From Chryseobacterium sp. JM1 (lineage in GTDB: Bacteria > Bacteroidota > Bacteroidia > Flavobacteriales > Weeksellaceae): a stretch of 64,000 nt of DNA. The stretch's first letter is position 1. Each line of letters starts with the position of its first letter. The stretch covers positions 124,001 through 188,000 of the forward strand of contig NZ_JPRN01000002.1 in assembly GCF_000737715.1 (NCBI RefSeq), read 5' to 3'. This document shows positions 27,140 through 34,126 of this stretch, piece after piece. A program made the translations under genes and the position numbers. Under the pieces are notes generated by a model. That model did no database searches. It worked only from the letters and a program-made list of their open reading frames with translations, and had not been told where the DNA came from.

Positions 27140-27487
27140 ATGAATCCAATACAAGAGTACTTCTACAGAATCGACGAGCCTGAAAGAAGTACTCTTTTGT
27201 TTTTACGGAAAAAGATCCTCGAATCTGATACGGAACACATTACAGAGACATTAAGTTTCGGACTTCCTTTCTTTAAGTATAAAAAGAAAATGCTGTGCTA
27301 TCTCTACTACAGCAAAAAGTACAAACAGCATTACGTCAGTTTTTATCATGGAGACAGACTTGATCATCCACTCCTGATTCAGGATGGCAGAAAGAAGTTT
27401 AAAATTCTCCTCATCGATATGAAAGAGGATTTGCCCATTGAAACTATTTTAAGCCTCACAGAAGAGGTAAAAAAACATATAAAATAA
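27140..27487 (+). CDS. DUF1801 (YdhG-like) domain protein
   Basis: A 115-residue cytoplasmic protein with the DUF1801 pattern: ERSTLLFLRKKILES, ITETLSFGLPFFKYKKKMLCYLYYS, then HYVSFYHGD and a C-terminal helical segment ending KKHIK. The family has a YdhG/FraH-like fold without a proven activity. It begins 26 bp after the ABC exporter and is probably co-transcribed. Identification of the family is fairly sure; function unknown. Confidence 0.85.
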   Translation: MNPIQEYFYRIDEPERSTLLFLRKKILESDTEHITETLSFGLPFFKYKKKMLCYLYYSKKYKQHYVSFYHGDRLDHPLLIQDGRKKFKILLIDMKEDLPIETILSLTEEVKKHIK

Positions 27488-27517
27488 AAACTGCGGCATG
27501 GTTTCACCATGCCGCAG
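27486..27517 (-). terminator. Terminator between convergent genes
   Basis: A 12-bp perfect stem CTGCGGCATGGT/ACCATGCCGCAG (27491-27517) with a 3-nt TTC loop; an AAAAATAAAA tract lies to the left, so the T-run is on the leftward transcript. It mainly serves the surface-protein gene at 27541. Confidence 0.88.
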
Positions 27518-27540
27518 CCCTCTTTAAAAATTATCTTTCA

Positions 27541-29340
27541 TTACTGTGTATTAATTCCTTTGAATTCTGCCTGTTTAATAGCCCATGCGAAAGCATTTGC
27601 TGTAAAAGTTGAATTATAGATCAACGTTCCGGCTGTACCATACGTAGTTTTTGGAGTTGGTTTTTTGTTTGTATCTAAAATAAACGGACAAATGGTATTG
27701 GAATTTAAATCTCCCGTGTTTCCACTTTGAGAATTAAAACCTCCTTCTCCAACCCATATCAGGTTGAAACTTTTATGTTTGAAAGCTGTGACAGCACCAG
27801 CAACTGTACCTGTACTGTTATTGGCATTTGTCGCATTTGAGTAAACACTTATTTCTCCGGATGGCAATCCTGTAAAATATACCACATCGGTAGCATCATC
27901 TCCCCAAAGCTTACCCCGAATATCTCCAAAAGGACCATTTGTAATTTCGTCAGAAGTAATGGGTAAAGTATAGGTTCTTCCGTCACCGGAACCTCCTGTT
28001 GTAGATTGGGTAATACTTGGATCGTTAAAAATAGTTCTGAAGAAATTCTGATTTCCCGTAGTATCTTCACAGAACGAAAGAATAACACCCCCTTTCTGCA
28101 AATATTGAAGAAAAACTGAAGCTTCGCCAGCACTCATTCCATAGCTATACCCTATTACAACCATATCAACGGGAGCTGAACCCAGTAACCAGGTATTTAA
28201 CTGAGCTGCACTTGGAGAATTACCTCCATCAATAATTTGAGACCATCCTTCATATTTTACGGTACTTGCAGGAAGCGTTCCGTAATTAGTGTTAGTGGTA
28301 ATTAATGTATTTGAAGGTCTTCCGCTATTGCTAAGATTATATCCATAAGTTGTTCCAAGTCCTATGGCAAGTAATTTTTTTGCAGGAATTACAACGATGA
28401 CACTCACATTACATGTTGTAGAAACCCCTCCCTGACTGTCTGAAGTAATGGTAATGGTTTTCACCGCTGTGGAAGATGGTGTTCCCATACCGCTCAGGGT
28501 TATATTTTGATTTCCTGTCGATGTAAATGTACCTGAACCTCTGAATGAAATTCCATCTACAGTATTAGTTGTAATAGTATAACTTCCCAATGAAGAAACA
28601 TTGATGGGCAATGTAATCGTATTGGAGGAATTAAGAGCTGTTCCCACTTTATACACGCCATTCGCCACAGCACCTCCACAACTCATGGTATAACTTCCTG
28701 CAGGGCTTAGAACGTTGACAGACACAGCAGGAGTACAGGTCACATCATTGCCGTTAGCCGTTAGCGTCACATCATCCGTCTGAACATTCTGAGGAGTGCC
28801 CTGTCCGCCTATCTGGATGGTTTGTACACCTGTATTCAAAAATGTCCCTGTTCCGTAGAAATTATATCCGTTGATGGTGGTTCCTGAAATCGTATAGTTT
28901 CCTATTTTAGTCACATTAACGGAAATATTCAGATAATTGGAAGTGGTCAGGTCTCTTCCTTTCACATAGGTTCCCATCACTTTCGTGTTGGAACAGTCAA
29001 CCGTAAACACGGCTTTTCCCATCTGCCCGCAGACACTTTTCCATTCATCATCGGCAAAGCTCCAGTAATTAAAACAGTCTTCTGTCGTATTATAAATGGT
29101 AAGACCGTCATCCTTCGGTTTGTTAATAATAATTGCATTTCTCTGGTTTTCCGTGAGGCGGGGAATTAATATCCCTTTATTATTGTTTCCTGAGACCACA
29201 TCCAGCACCGAATTTACATTAGGCGAAGACGTATTGATCCCTACCGAGCCGTTCTGAATCTGTGAATAGAACTGTCCAAAAACCAAAAGCAGCGCCAGAA
29301 GCAAAACTTTGATTTTTGCTGTTGTAGAATTTGTTTTCAT
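27541..29340 (-). CDS. Large secreted protein with bacterial beta-repeats and a glutamine-amidotransferase-like C-terminal domain
   Basis: A 599-residue protein with a signal peptide (VLLLALLLVFGQFYSQ). Residues about 30-70 carry the flavobacterial surface motif VGINTSSPNVNSVLDVVS..KGILIPRLT. Two imperfect beta-rich repeats of about 95 residues follow (about 120-215 and 225-320; each with YTI, GTF and TIxIxGxGTP units). The C-terminal 275 residues (LLAIGLGTTYGYN, VDMVVIGYSYGM, GGVILSFCED) look like a DUF4350/ThuA-type amidotransferase-like fold. No T9SS sorting domain is apparent at the end. Its promoter carries the shared 17-bp box. Function unknown. Confidence 0.75.
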   Translation of the reverse strand: MKTNSTTAKIKVLLLALLLVFGQFYSQIQNGSVGINTSSPNVNSVLDVVSGNNNKGILIPRLTENQRNAIIINKPKDDGLTIYNTTEDCFNYWSFADDEWKSVCGQMGKAVFTVDCSNTKVMGTYVKGRDLTTSNYLNISVNVTKIGNYTISGTTINGYNFYGTGTFLNTGVQTIQIGGQGTPQNVQTDDVTLTANGNDVTCTPAVSVNVLSPAGSYTMSCGGAVANGVYKVGTALNSSNTITLPINVSSLGSYTITTNTVDGISFRGSGTFTSTGNQNITLSGMGTPSSTAVKTITITSDSQGGVSTTCNVSVIVVIPAKKLLAIGLGTTYGYNLSNSGRPSNTLITTNTNYGTLPASTVKYEGWSQIIDGGNSPSAAQLNTWLLGSAPVDMVVIGYSYGMSAGEASVFLQYLQKGGVILSFCEDTTGNQNFFRTIFNDPSITQSTTGGSGDGRTYTLPITSDEITNGPFGDIRGKLWGDDATDVVYFTGLPSGEISVYSNATNANNSTGTVAGAVTAFKHKSFNLIWVGEGGFNSQSGNTGDLNSNTICPFILDTNKKPTPKTTYGTAGTLIYNSTFTANAFAWAIKQAEFKGINTQ

Positions 29341-29392
29341 CGTTTCGAAATAATTATGTTTGTTATGTTTTAAACTGACTTTTCAGCCAACG

Positions 29393-29422
29393 CAAAAATA
29401 TCATCCATAAAGGCATTTCAAA
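29393..29422 (-). promoter_or_regulatory. Promoter TTTG-N18-TATTTTTG of the surface-protein gene
   Basis: Minus-strand TTTG (29419-29422) and TATTTTTG (29393-29400), spacer 18. The leader is about 50 nt. A 17-bp box lies 32 bp upstream of the -7 element. Confidence 0.75.
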
Positions 29423-29432
29423 TAAAAACAGC

Positions 29433-29449
29433 CTACGCAATACTACGCG
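29433..29449 (-). promoter_or_regulatory. 17-bp regulatory box, site 1
   Basis: Leftward reading CGCGTAGTATTGCGTAG: a direct repeat of GCGTAG with a 10-bp period. It lies 32 bp upstream of the TATTTTTG element, about -46 to -63 relative to the predicted start. It matches site 2 (16/17) and site 3 (14/17). Confidence 0.7.
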
Positions 29450-29553
29450 CGAGTAGTAAAACTCACAATCAATCAGCATCTTACAAACAAACACTTAAAA
29501 AGAGACAGAAAACAGGTCAGGATGTGGAATTGATGTAAAAACAGACAAAAAAG

Positions 29554-29871
29554 TCACAATTTATACACCGATTTCCACCGGGCAATCGTATTACGGCTGG
29601 TTTTGAAATGATTGGCCGTTTCTGTATTGGTGAGCCTGTTTTTCTTTTGATAATTGAGAATTTCACGGATAGAAGATTCATCATAAGAACGGAGCCTCTG
29701 ACTTTTACACTCAACGCTGTAGGTGGCCTGGCCAAAGATCAGGGCATTGAATTTTAAAATATCAGATGTCGTATGAAGAACATTCAGCTTATTTCTGATT
29801 ACCGGATTGTTTATTTTCTCAGGAAACTTTTCACTGATGATGTCTGTATAAATTAGTTTAAAATCAGGCAT
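29554..29871 (-). CDS. Small HTH-domain protein (Chryseobacterium two-gene HTH family, second member)
   Basis: A 105-residue protein. The first 65 residues are charged and helical (LIYTDIISEKFPEK) without an assigned fold; residues about 66-105 form a helix-turn-helix of homeodomain/transposase-OrfA type (REILNYQKKNRLTNTETANH, SRNTIARWKSVY). It starts 2 bp after the end of the upstream HTH gene, so the two are translationally coupled. No DDE transposase gene or terminal inverted repeats accompany them, so I read them as regulators and not as an insertion sequence. The target is unknown; the 17-bp boxes nearby are candidates. Confidence 0.75.
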   Translation of the reverse strand: MPDFKLIYTDIISEKFPEKINNPVIRNKLNVLHTTSDILKFNALIFGQATYSVECKSQRLRSYDESSIREILNYQKKNRLTNTETANHFKTSRNTIARWKSVYKL

Positions 29872-29873
29872 GG

Positions 29874-30287
29874 CTATGCTTTCTTAATCCATTTGTAAAG
29901 AGTCGTCTTGGGAATCTTGTATTTCGTCAGAACTTCGGTGGTAGTCATCTGTTTGGACAGGATTTTATTCAGTATAAAACATTTCACCTCTTCTGTATAC
30001 ACACTTTTCCTGAATTCCAGTGTCGAACTCTCCATTTTAATAGCTCTATCCGTTTTTGAAGGAGGTGAATACAGGATAAGATGTCCCGTATAGATTCTGA
30101 AAAAATCGAAATGCAGAAGCTTACTCCATCTGAGCAGTTTTTTCGTGTCTATACTTTCCTGATCATACATTTCCTGTATTTCGGCCTCGGTACAGTGGAA
30201 AAAATTCATGATCCTGGTAGTGGATACCCCAAGTTCTTCTGCCTTCGCTTTCACAAAACTTCCAATATGTATATCTTTTAAATTCAT
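29874..30287 (-). CDS. HTH-domain protein with N-terminal XRE-like and C-terminal transposase-type HTH
   Basis: A 137-residue protein. I start it at 30287 (MNLKDIHIGS), 8 bp after the likely promoter region, rather than 12 codons upstream. Residues about 5-50 resemble a phage-repressor-like HTH (FVKAKAEELGVSTTRIMNFF, CTEAEIQEMY); about 50-80 a helical region (LLRWSKLLHFDFFRIYTGHLI); about 95-137 an OrfA-type HTH (TEVLTKYKIPKTTLYKWIKK). It overlaps nothing and is followed by the second HTH gene after 2 bp. The promoter has the same box as the surface-protein gene. Role inferred: DNA-binding regulator. Confidence 0.75.
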   Translation of the reverse strand: MNLKDIHIGSFVKAKAEELGVSTTRIMNFFHCTEAEIQEMYDQESIDTKKLLRWSKLLHFDFFRIYTGHLILYSPPSKTDRAIKMESSTLEFRKSVYTEEVKCFILNKILSKQMTTTEVLTKYKIPKTTLYKWIKKA

Positions 30288-30295
30288 AAGTACAG

Positions 30296-30323
30296 CAAAA
30301 ATATTAACAACAACAATCAACAA
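30296..30323 (-). promoter_or_regulatory. Promoter TTG-N17-TATTTTTG of the HTH gene pair
   Basis: Minus-strand TATTTTTG (30296-30303) with TTG at 30321-30323. The predicted transcript starts at or just before the ATG at 30287. The 17-bp box is 32 bp upstream of the -7 element, exactly as at site 1. Confidence 0.65.
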
Positions 30324-30335
30324 CAGCCTGTCTTT

Positions 30336-30352
30336 CTACGTAATACTACGCG
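30336..30352 (-). promoter_or_regulatory. 17-bp regulatory box, site 2
   Basis: Leftward reading CGCGTAGTATTACGTAG, identical to site 1 at 16 of 17 positions and at the same 32-bp distance from TATTTTTG. It also contains the short palindrome AATAC-TACGC-GTATT. Confidence 0.7.
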
Positions 30353-30366
30353 TATTGTCAAAAAAA

Positions 30367-31359
30367 TTATATTTTAAGAATAAAACTGTTAATATTCATT
30401 TCTGAGGGTATATTCAGTTTTTTCCTGATCCTGTATTTTTTACTCTCCACGGCCCGGATGCTGCACTTCGTACACTGCGCAATTTTCTTAGTATCAAAAT
30501 CAATTTTTATCAGGGCACAGAAATACAGTTCCGAATGAATAAGGTTGGGATTGATGGTTAAAATCTCCGGAATAAAATGGGGAAAAAACACCTGGAATTT
30601 ATCATAAAACAAAGGCGAATTACTTTCAGCAAGCTGATAGATTTCCCTGATATTTTCTTCAGTAAGATGATTGATCAGCATCTGCTGTTTCAGAAGTCCG
30701 GTATTGGTTTTTTGCAGATCTACTATCGTGGAATTTTTGATTCTTTTATCTTCAATAAGTCCGTAAATCAGGTCATCTTTTTGGGTTATAAAGGAAATAT
30801 CCATTAGGAATGACCCAACGGAGAAGAGAATGTTGAGCAGTTTCACCGTTTTGAAATCTCCGGCTTCAAAAAATTTACTCTTAGGAAGAAAGTCAAAATC
30901 AACGTAGAGGCATGCAATAAAATTGAGACTGATCACAAAGGCCATGATCAGGATCAGAACGGATTCTTCTCTATAATTGAAAAAAAACGGAGTAGCAAAT
31001 AATAGCGAGAAATAAAAATATTCTACCCCTGCACTTTTGAATGTATAAATATGAAAGAAACTGACAATAAAAGTCAGCAGAACAAACACGAAAATAACAC
31101 TTGTCTTGAGCATCTTCCGGTAACGGCCGGTTTTCCCTTTCATAGCCATTAAAAAAAGCCAGAAAAGCGTAATGATGGTCAGAAATATGGAGATCAGTGC
31201 ATCCCCAAAAAAAATCACGATAAAAACAGAATAAAATAAGAACAGCAGAAAAAGAAAAACCAGGTATTTATTAATGAGATTCAGATAGCTGCGCTCATAT
31301 TCATTATCCAGTTTGTCAGGCTCTTCACTGATCATTCTGAAGAAAAATTTAAAAATCAT
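30367..31359 (-). CDS. Membrane-anchored LuxR-type transcriptional regulator
   Basis: A 330-residue protein with six predicted spans in residues about 28-200 (YLVFLFLLFLFYSVFIVIFF, then ALISIFLTIITLFWLFLMAM and so on), a linker of about 35 residues with helical character (residues 205-245), and a C-terminal LuxR/GerE-like HTH (about 280-325; KKIAQCTKCSIRAVESKKYR). It could sense a membrane or envelope signal and bind DNA while anchored. A later in-frame start at 31335 is equally possible. It lies 79 bp upstream of the HTH pair and is preceded by a third copy of the regulatory box, so autoregulation is inferred. The partner signal is unknown. Confidence 0.8.
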   Translation of the reverse strand: MIFKFFFRMISEEPDKLDNEYERSYLNLINKYLVFLFLLFLFYSVFIVIFFGDALISIFLTIITLFWLFLMAMKGKTGRYRKMLKTSVIFVFVLLTFIVSFFHIYTFKSAGVEYFYFSLLFATPFFFNYREESVLILIMAFVISLNFIACLYVDFDFLPKSKFFEAGDFKTVKLLNILFSVGSFLMDISFITQKDDLIYGLIEDKRIKNSTIVDLQKTNTGLLKQQMLINHLTEENIREIYQLAESNSPLFYDKFQVFFPHFIPEILTINPNLIHSELYFCALIKIDFDTKKIAQCTKCSIRAVESKKYRIRKKLNIPSEMNINSFILKI

Positions 31360-31379
31360 CGTATTTGTTTTATGTTTTT

Positions 31380-31601
31380 TTAATAATGCTCATGTAGCTT
31401 TTTGCACAAGCCAAACGACCTCATATCAATACTCAGCAAAGCATAACAGAAAGTTGCAGAGCGGTTAGTCCTGCTATTTTTTATGTCAGTGAAAATTGTG
31501 AAAAGATGTGTTTTTTTTAATAAGATATTAAGCTCAATGAGACTTAATACATCCGTATAATTTTTCAGCATATTTACATAAAAAAACGATATGCCGCTCA
31601 T
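31380..31601 (-). CDS. Doubtful small ORF upstream of the LuxR-type gene
   Basis: A 73-codon frame lying between the third box/promoter and the LuxR-type gene, ending 20 bp before it. The translation (start MSGISFFYVN) has no recognisable domain or membrane span, and its composition looks non-coding. It is listed only because the box-linked promoter at 31685 would otherwise give the LuxR-type gene a leader of about 320 nt. A long regulatory leader is an equally good reading. The rest of the 31360-31854 gap holds this promoter, its box, an IR near CCAATTGG (31608-31617) and the psd terminator. Confidence 0.25.
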   Translation of the reverse strand: MSGISFFYVNMLKNYTDVLSLIELNILLKKTHLFTIFTDIKNSRTNRSATFCYALLSIDMRSFGLCKKLHEHY

Positions 31602-31684
31602 TACAATTGACCAATTGGTTAAAAACTGTTATGCTTTGGATAAAATTAATTAAAAAAATCAATTAAAATCAAAACTTGTCATGA

Positions 31685-31692
31685 CAAAAATA
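31685..31692 (-). promoter_or_regulatory. TATTTTTG promoter element upstream of the LuxR-type gene
   Basis: Minus-strand TATTTTTG, identical to the other two box-linked -7 elements. The -33 TTG is missing, which would fit activator dependence. The box lies 31 bp further upstream. Confidence 0.55.
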
Positions 31693-31723
31693 CCGGTCAG
31701 ATTTAACATATGCTACGAAACAA

Positions 31724-31740
31724 CTACTCAATAGTACTCG
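31724..31740 (-). promoter_or_regulatory. 17-bp regulatory box, site 3
   Basis: Leftward reading CGAGTACTATTGAGTAG: 14 of 17 positions match site 1, the direct-repeat layout (GAGTAC...GAGTAG, 10-bp period) is conserved, and it lies 31 bp upstream of a TATTTTTG element. Confidence 0.6.
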
Positions 31741-31797
31741 TACGTGTAAGAAAATGATGTAAAAGGAATTCACAAATGAGAAGACCAATTTATAAAA

Positions 31798-31829
31798 ACA
31801 AAAAAAGGAGAAAACTTAATTTCTCCTTT
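31798..31829 (-). terminator. Intrinsic terminator after psd
   Basis: AAAGGAGAAA/TTTCTCCTTT ten-bp perfect stem, 6-nt loop. The T-run lies on the leftward transcript. It ends the LUD-cdsA-psd operon. Confidence 0.88.
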
Positions 31830-31854
31830 CTATATTCTGATGATAAATATTCTA

Positions 31855-32508
31855 TTAATCTTTCATTTTGGCGATCACATCCAGACCTCCTTTTGTAATA
31901 TCTCCGATCTTGCAGATAATTTCCGTGTCTAAAGGCAAAAATACGTCCATTCTAGAACCGAATTTGATAAATCCGAACTCATGTCCGGCTTTTGCCTGAT
32001 CACCTTCATTACAGTAGAAAACAATCCTTCTGGCCACATATCCTGCGATCTGTCTGAATACCACTTTATGATTCGTAGCCGTTTCTACCGCTACCGTTGT
32101 TCTTTCGTTTTCTGTAGATGACTTTTCATGCCATGCAACCAGATATTTTCCTGGATGGTATTTTTTGTAGATCACTTTTCCGGATACCGGATATCTACAG
32201 ATGTGCACATTCAATGGTGACATGAAGATGGAAACCTGAATGGCTTTTCCTTTGATAAATTCAGTTTCATCCACTTCTTTGATCATCACGACCTTTCCGT
32301 CTACCGGTGCGATTACGTTTTCTCTGTGCTCCAGAATATCACGTTCCGGAACTCTGAAAAACCAGAATACTAAACTGTAAACAACCAATATTGGCATAAT
32401 GATCAGTAACGACCACATTTTAAGAAAATAAATAGCCAACACACTTATGATGATAAAAAGTATCGTTGCTACGGTAATCGTTCCTTTTGACTCCTTATGT
32501 AGTTTCAT
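31855..32508 (-). CDS. psd: Phosphatidylserine decarboxylase family protein
   Basis: A 217-residue decarboxylase that makes phosphatidylethanolamine from phosphatidylserine. The N-terminus has two closely spaced hydrophobic segments (residues about 10-50). The autocleavage serine is in FIKFGSRMDVFLP (about residues 180-192), the GS motif that generates the pyruvoyl cofactor. VIAPVDGKVV is also present. It is the shorter bacterial/archaeal type. It lies 4 bp after cdsA and is co-transcribed, giving a compact phospholipid unit. Confidence 0.93.
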   Translation of the reverse strand: MKLHKESKGTITVATILFIIISVLAIYFLKMWSLLIIMPILVVYSLVFWFFRVPERDILEHRENVIAPVDGKVVMIKEVDETEFIKGKAIQVSIFMSPLNVHICRYPVSGKVIYKKYHPGKYLVAWHEKSSTENERTTVAVETATNHKVVFRQIAGYVARRIVFYCNEGDQAKAGHEFGFIKFGSRMDVFLPLDTEIICKIGDITKGGLDVIAKMKD

Positions 32509-32512
32509 GAGA

Positions 32513-33385
32513 TTAAATAAATTTTTCTAAAATAAAGTACAAATATACGACAGGAACGCAAATTAAAAAACTGTCCAGTCTGTCCAGCACGCCTCCATGC
32601 CCCGGAATGATGTTTCCGCTGTCTTTTACGCCGAAATTTCTTTTCAGCTGGCTTTCCACAAGATCCCCTAACGGAGCAAATGCAGCTACCAGGAAACCTA
32701 CTACCATCCAGTTCCCGCGAAGTTCCGGCTGATAATGCTCAATAAAGTAGGATAAAACCAACGTTAGCACTACTCCGCCGCCATAACCTTCCCAGGTCTT
32801 CTTTGGAGAGATTTTTGGGGCCATTTTATGTTTCCCGAAAAATTTTCCGGTAAGATAAGCAAAGGTATCACTGCTCCAGATCAGAATAAACAGGAAAAGA
32901 ACTTCCAGTGAGAACGTCCCGTCAAAGCTGGAAAACTTAGGCAGTCCCAATGCAAAACTGAAAGGCAGTGCTACATAGATGACGGTAAATATCAGCTTTC
33001 CGCTGTCGAAATAAAGTTCGTTCGGGTACTTGAATAAGGTGACCACCGCAATCGCGATCAGGGAAATAGCCAGTATTTCATTCAGCCTGAAATCGAAAAA
33101 GAAATCGTGGTGGAAATATCTTTTGGAAAAAACATAGTAAATAAAAATCACCAGCGGGAGTACGATCCATTTTTCATAGCCTTTCCCGAATTTCATGATC
33201 TTAACGCATTCCCAGGTTCCTACCAGCAGCAAAAGAGTGATCAGCCCATGATACAGGTATTCCTGTCTGATAAGGTCAGGATGGATCCTGTTGATAAGCT
33301 GGGCGCCCAGCGGTGTTGTGCAAAGAATGATAACGGCAACGTAAACAAGCCCGGAAATGGTTCTTTGAATAAGGTTTTTGTCCAA
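32513..33385 (-). CDS. cdsA: Phosphatidate cytidylyltransferase
   Basis: Makes CDP-diacylglycerol from CTP and phosphatidic acid in the inner membrane. The 290 residues include eight or so spans and the family motifs SSDTFAYLTGKFFGKHK, ISPKKTWEG and the C-terminal signature KDSGNIIPGHGGVLDRLDS. The length is normal. Its position between LUD and psd places CDP-DAG and PE synthesis in one operon. It starts 24 bp after the LUD gene. Confidence 0.96.
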   Translation of the reverse strand: MDKNLIQRTISGLVYVAVIILCTTPLGAQLINRIHPDLIRQEYLYHGLITLLLLVGTWECVKIMKFGKGYEKWIVLPLVIFIYYVFSKRYFHHDFFFDFRLNEILAISLIAIAVVTLFKYPNELYFDSGKLIFTVIYVALPFSFALGLPKFSSFDGTFSLEVLFLFILIWSSDTFAYLTGKFFGKHKMAPKISPKKTWEGYGGGVVLTLVLSYFIEHYQPELRGNWMVVGFLVAAFAPLGDLVESQLKRNFGVKDSGNIIPGHGGVLDRLDSFLICVPVVYLYFILEKFI

Positions 33386-33409
33386 GATGTAAAATTTATA
33401 AGTTGATGC

Positions 33410-33991
33410 TTAATCTTCAAGCAGCAATAAAAACAGTTTTGTATTCGTATTGGAGGAAGTATCTAAACTTGACTGTCCTCCACTGATGGAAGTAAGGTTT
33501 TTGATATTCCCGTTTCTTTTTATCTTTCCCATCGCATCATTCAGGTTGTTGACAATCTGCGAAACATTGGCCATGATAATGATCTTACCCGGCAGTCTTG
33601 AAGAATGGTAATGCAGGATATTGTTATGCGAAAGCATAATTCTCCCGTCGTAGGCGATAAGATATTCACAGGTGATGAAGGCGGCATCGTTAGAATGCTC
33701 CATTTCTGAGGTGTATGGTATTTTCACCACATTCAAAAAGTTCTGAAGCTCTTTGTCCCAGCAGAACACATTGTTTACTCCTTCTATTTTGACAATCTGA
33801 TTTAAAGTCTGTAGAGCTTCCGCTTCATCTGCACAATAATTAAAAAATCCCCCTGAATGCGTAAATAATTGCGCAAACTTATAGTCAAGATCCGCATTTT
33901 TCAGCGAATCCCCGAGCTTCTCCAGACTCTGTTTTTCCTCTTCCTCAGGCTGGTTGGTAAGTTTGCTTACAATCCTCTTGAATAAATTCAA
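33410..33991 (-). CDS. LUD-domain protein (LutC-like)
   Basis: A 193-residue protein of the LUD/LutC family. It has a Glu/Lys-rich helical N-terminus, then the LUD pattern VNNVFCWDKELQ, DAAFITCEYLIAYDGRIML and LPGKIIIMANVSQIV. LutC works with LutA/LutB in lactate oxidation, but those partners are absent here and this protein precedes cdsA and psd, so an unrelated role is possible. Translation begins about 80 bp downstream of the ftsH terminator. Confidence 0.8.
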   Translation of the reverse strand: MNLFKRIVSKLTNQPEEEEKQSLEKLGDSLKNADLDYKFAQLFTHSGGFFNYCADEAEALQTLNQIVKIEGVNNVFCWDKELQNFLNVVKIPYTSEMEHSNDAAFITCEYLIAYDGRIMLSHNNILHYHSSRLPGKIIIMANVSQIVNNLNDAMGKIKRNGNIKNLTSISGGQSSLDTSSNTNTKLFLLLLED

Positions 33992-34069
33992 CTTAATCTA
34001 TTTTTAGTCAACTTTATACAAAAATAGAAAATAATTACAATAGATTCTAAAAATGTGGCTTTAAATATG

Positions 34070-34105
34070 AAAAAACCTGACAATTCTAAGACTGTCAGGT
34101 TTTTT
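34070..34105 (-). terminator. Intrinsic terminator between ftsH and the LUD gene
   Basis: AAAAAACCTGACA/TGTCAGGTTTTTT, 13-bp stem with a 10-nt loop and T-runs on both strands. It ends the leftward rsfS-ftsH transcript. Confidence 0.9.
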
Positions 34106-34126
34106 TTAATATGTTTTGGAAGTATT

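Noticed and set aside
29554..30323. HTH gene pair as an IS3-type element
   Set aside because: No OrfB, no DDE motif and no terminal inverted repeats or target duplication seen.
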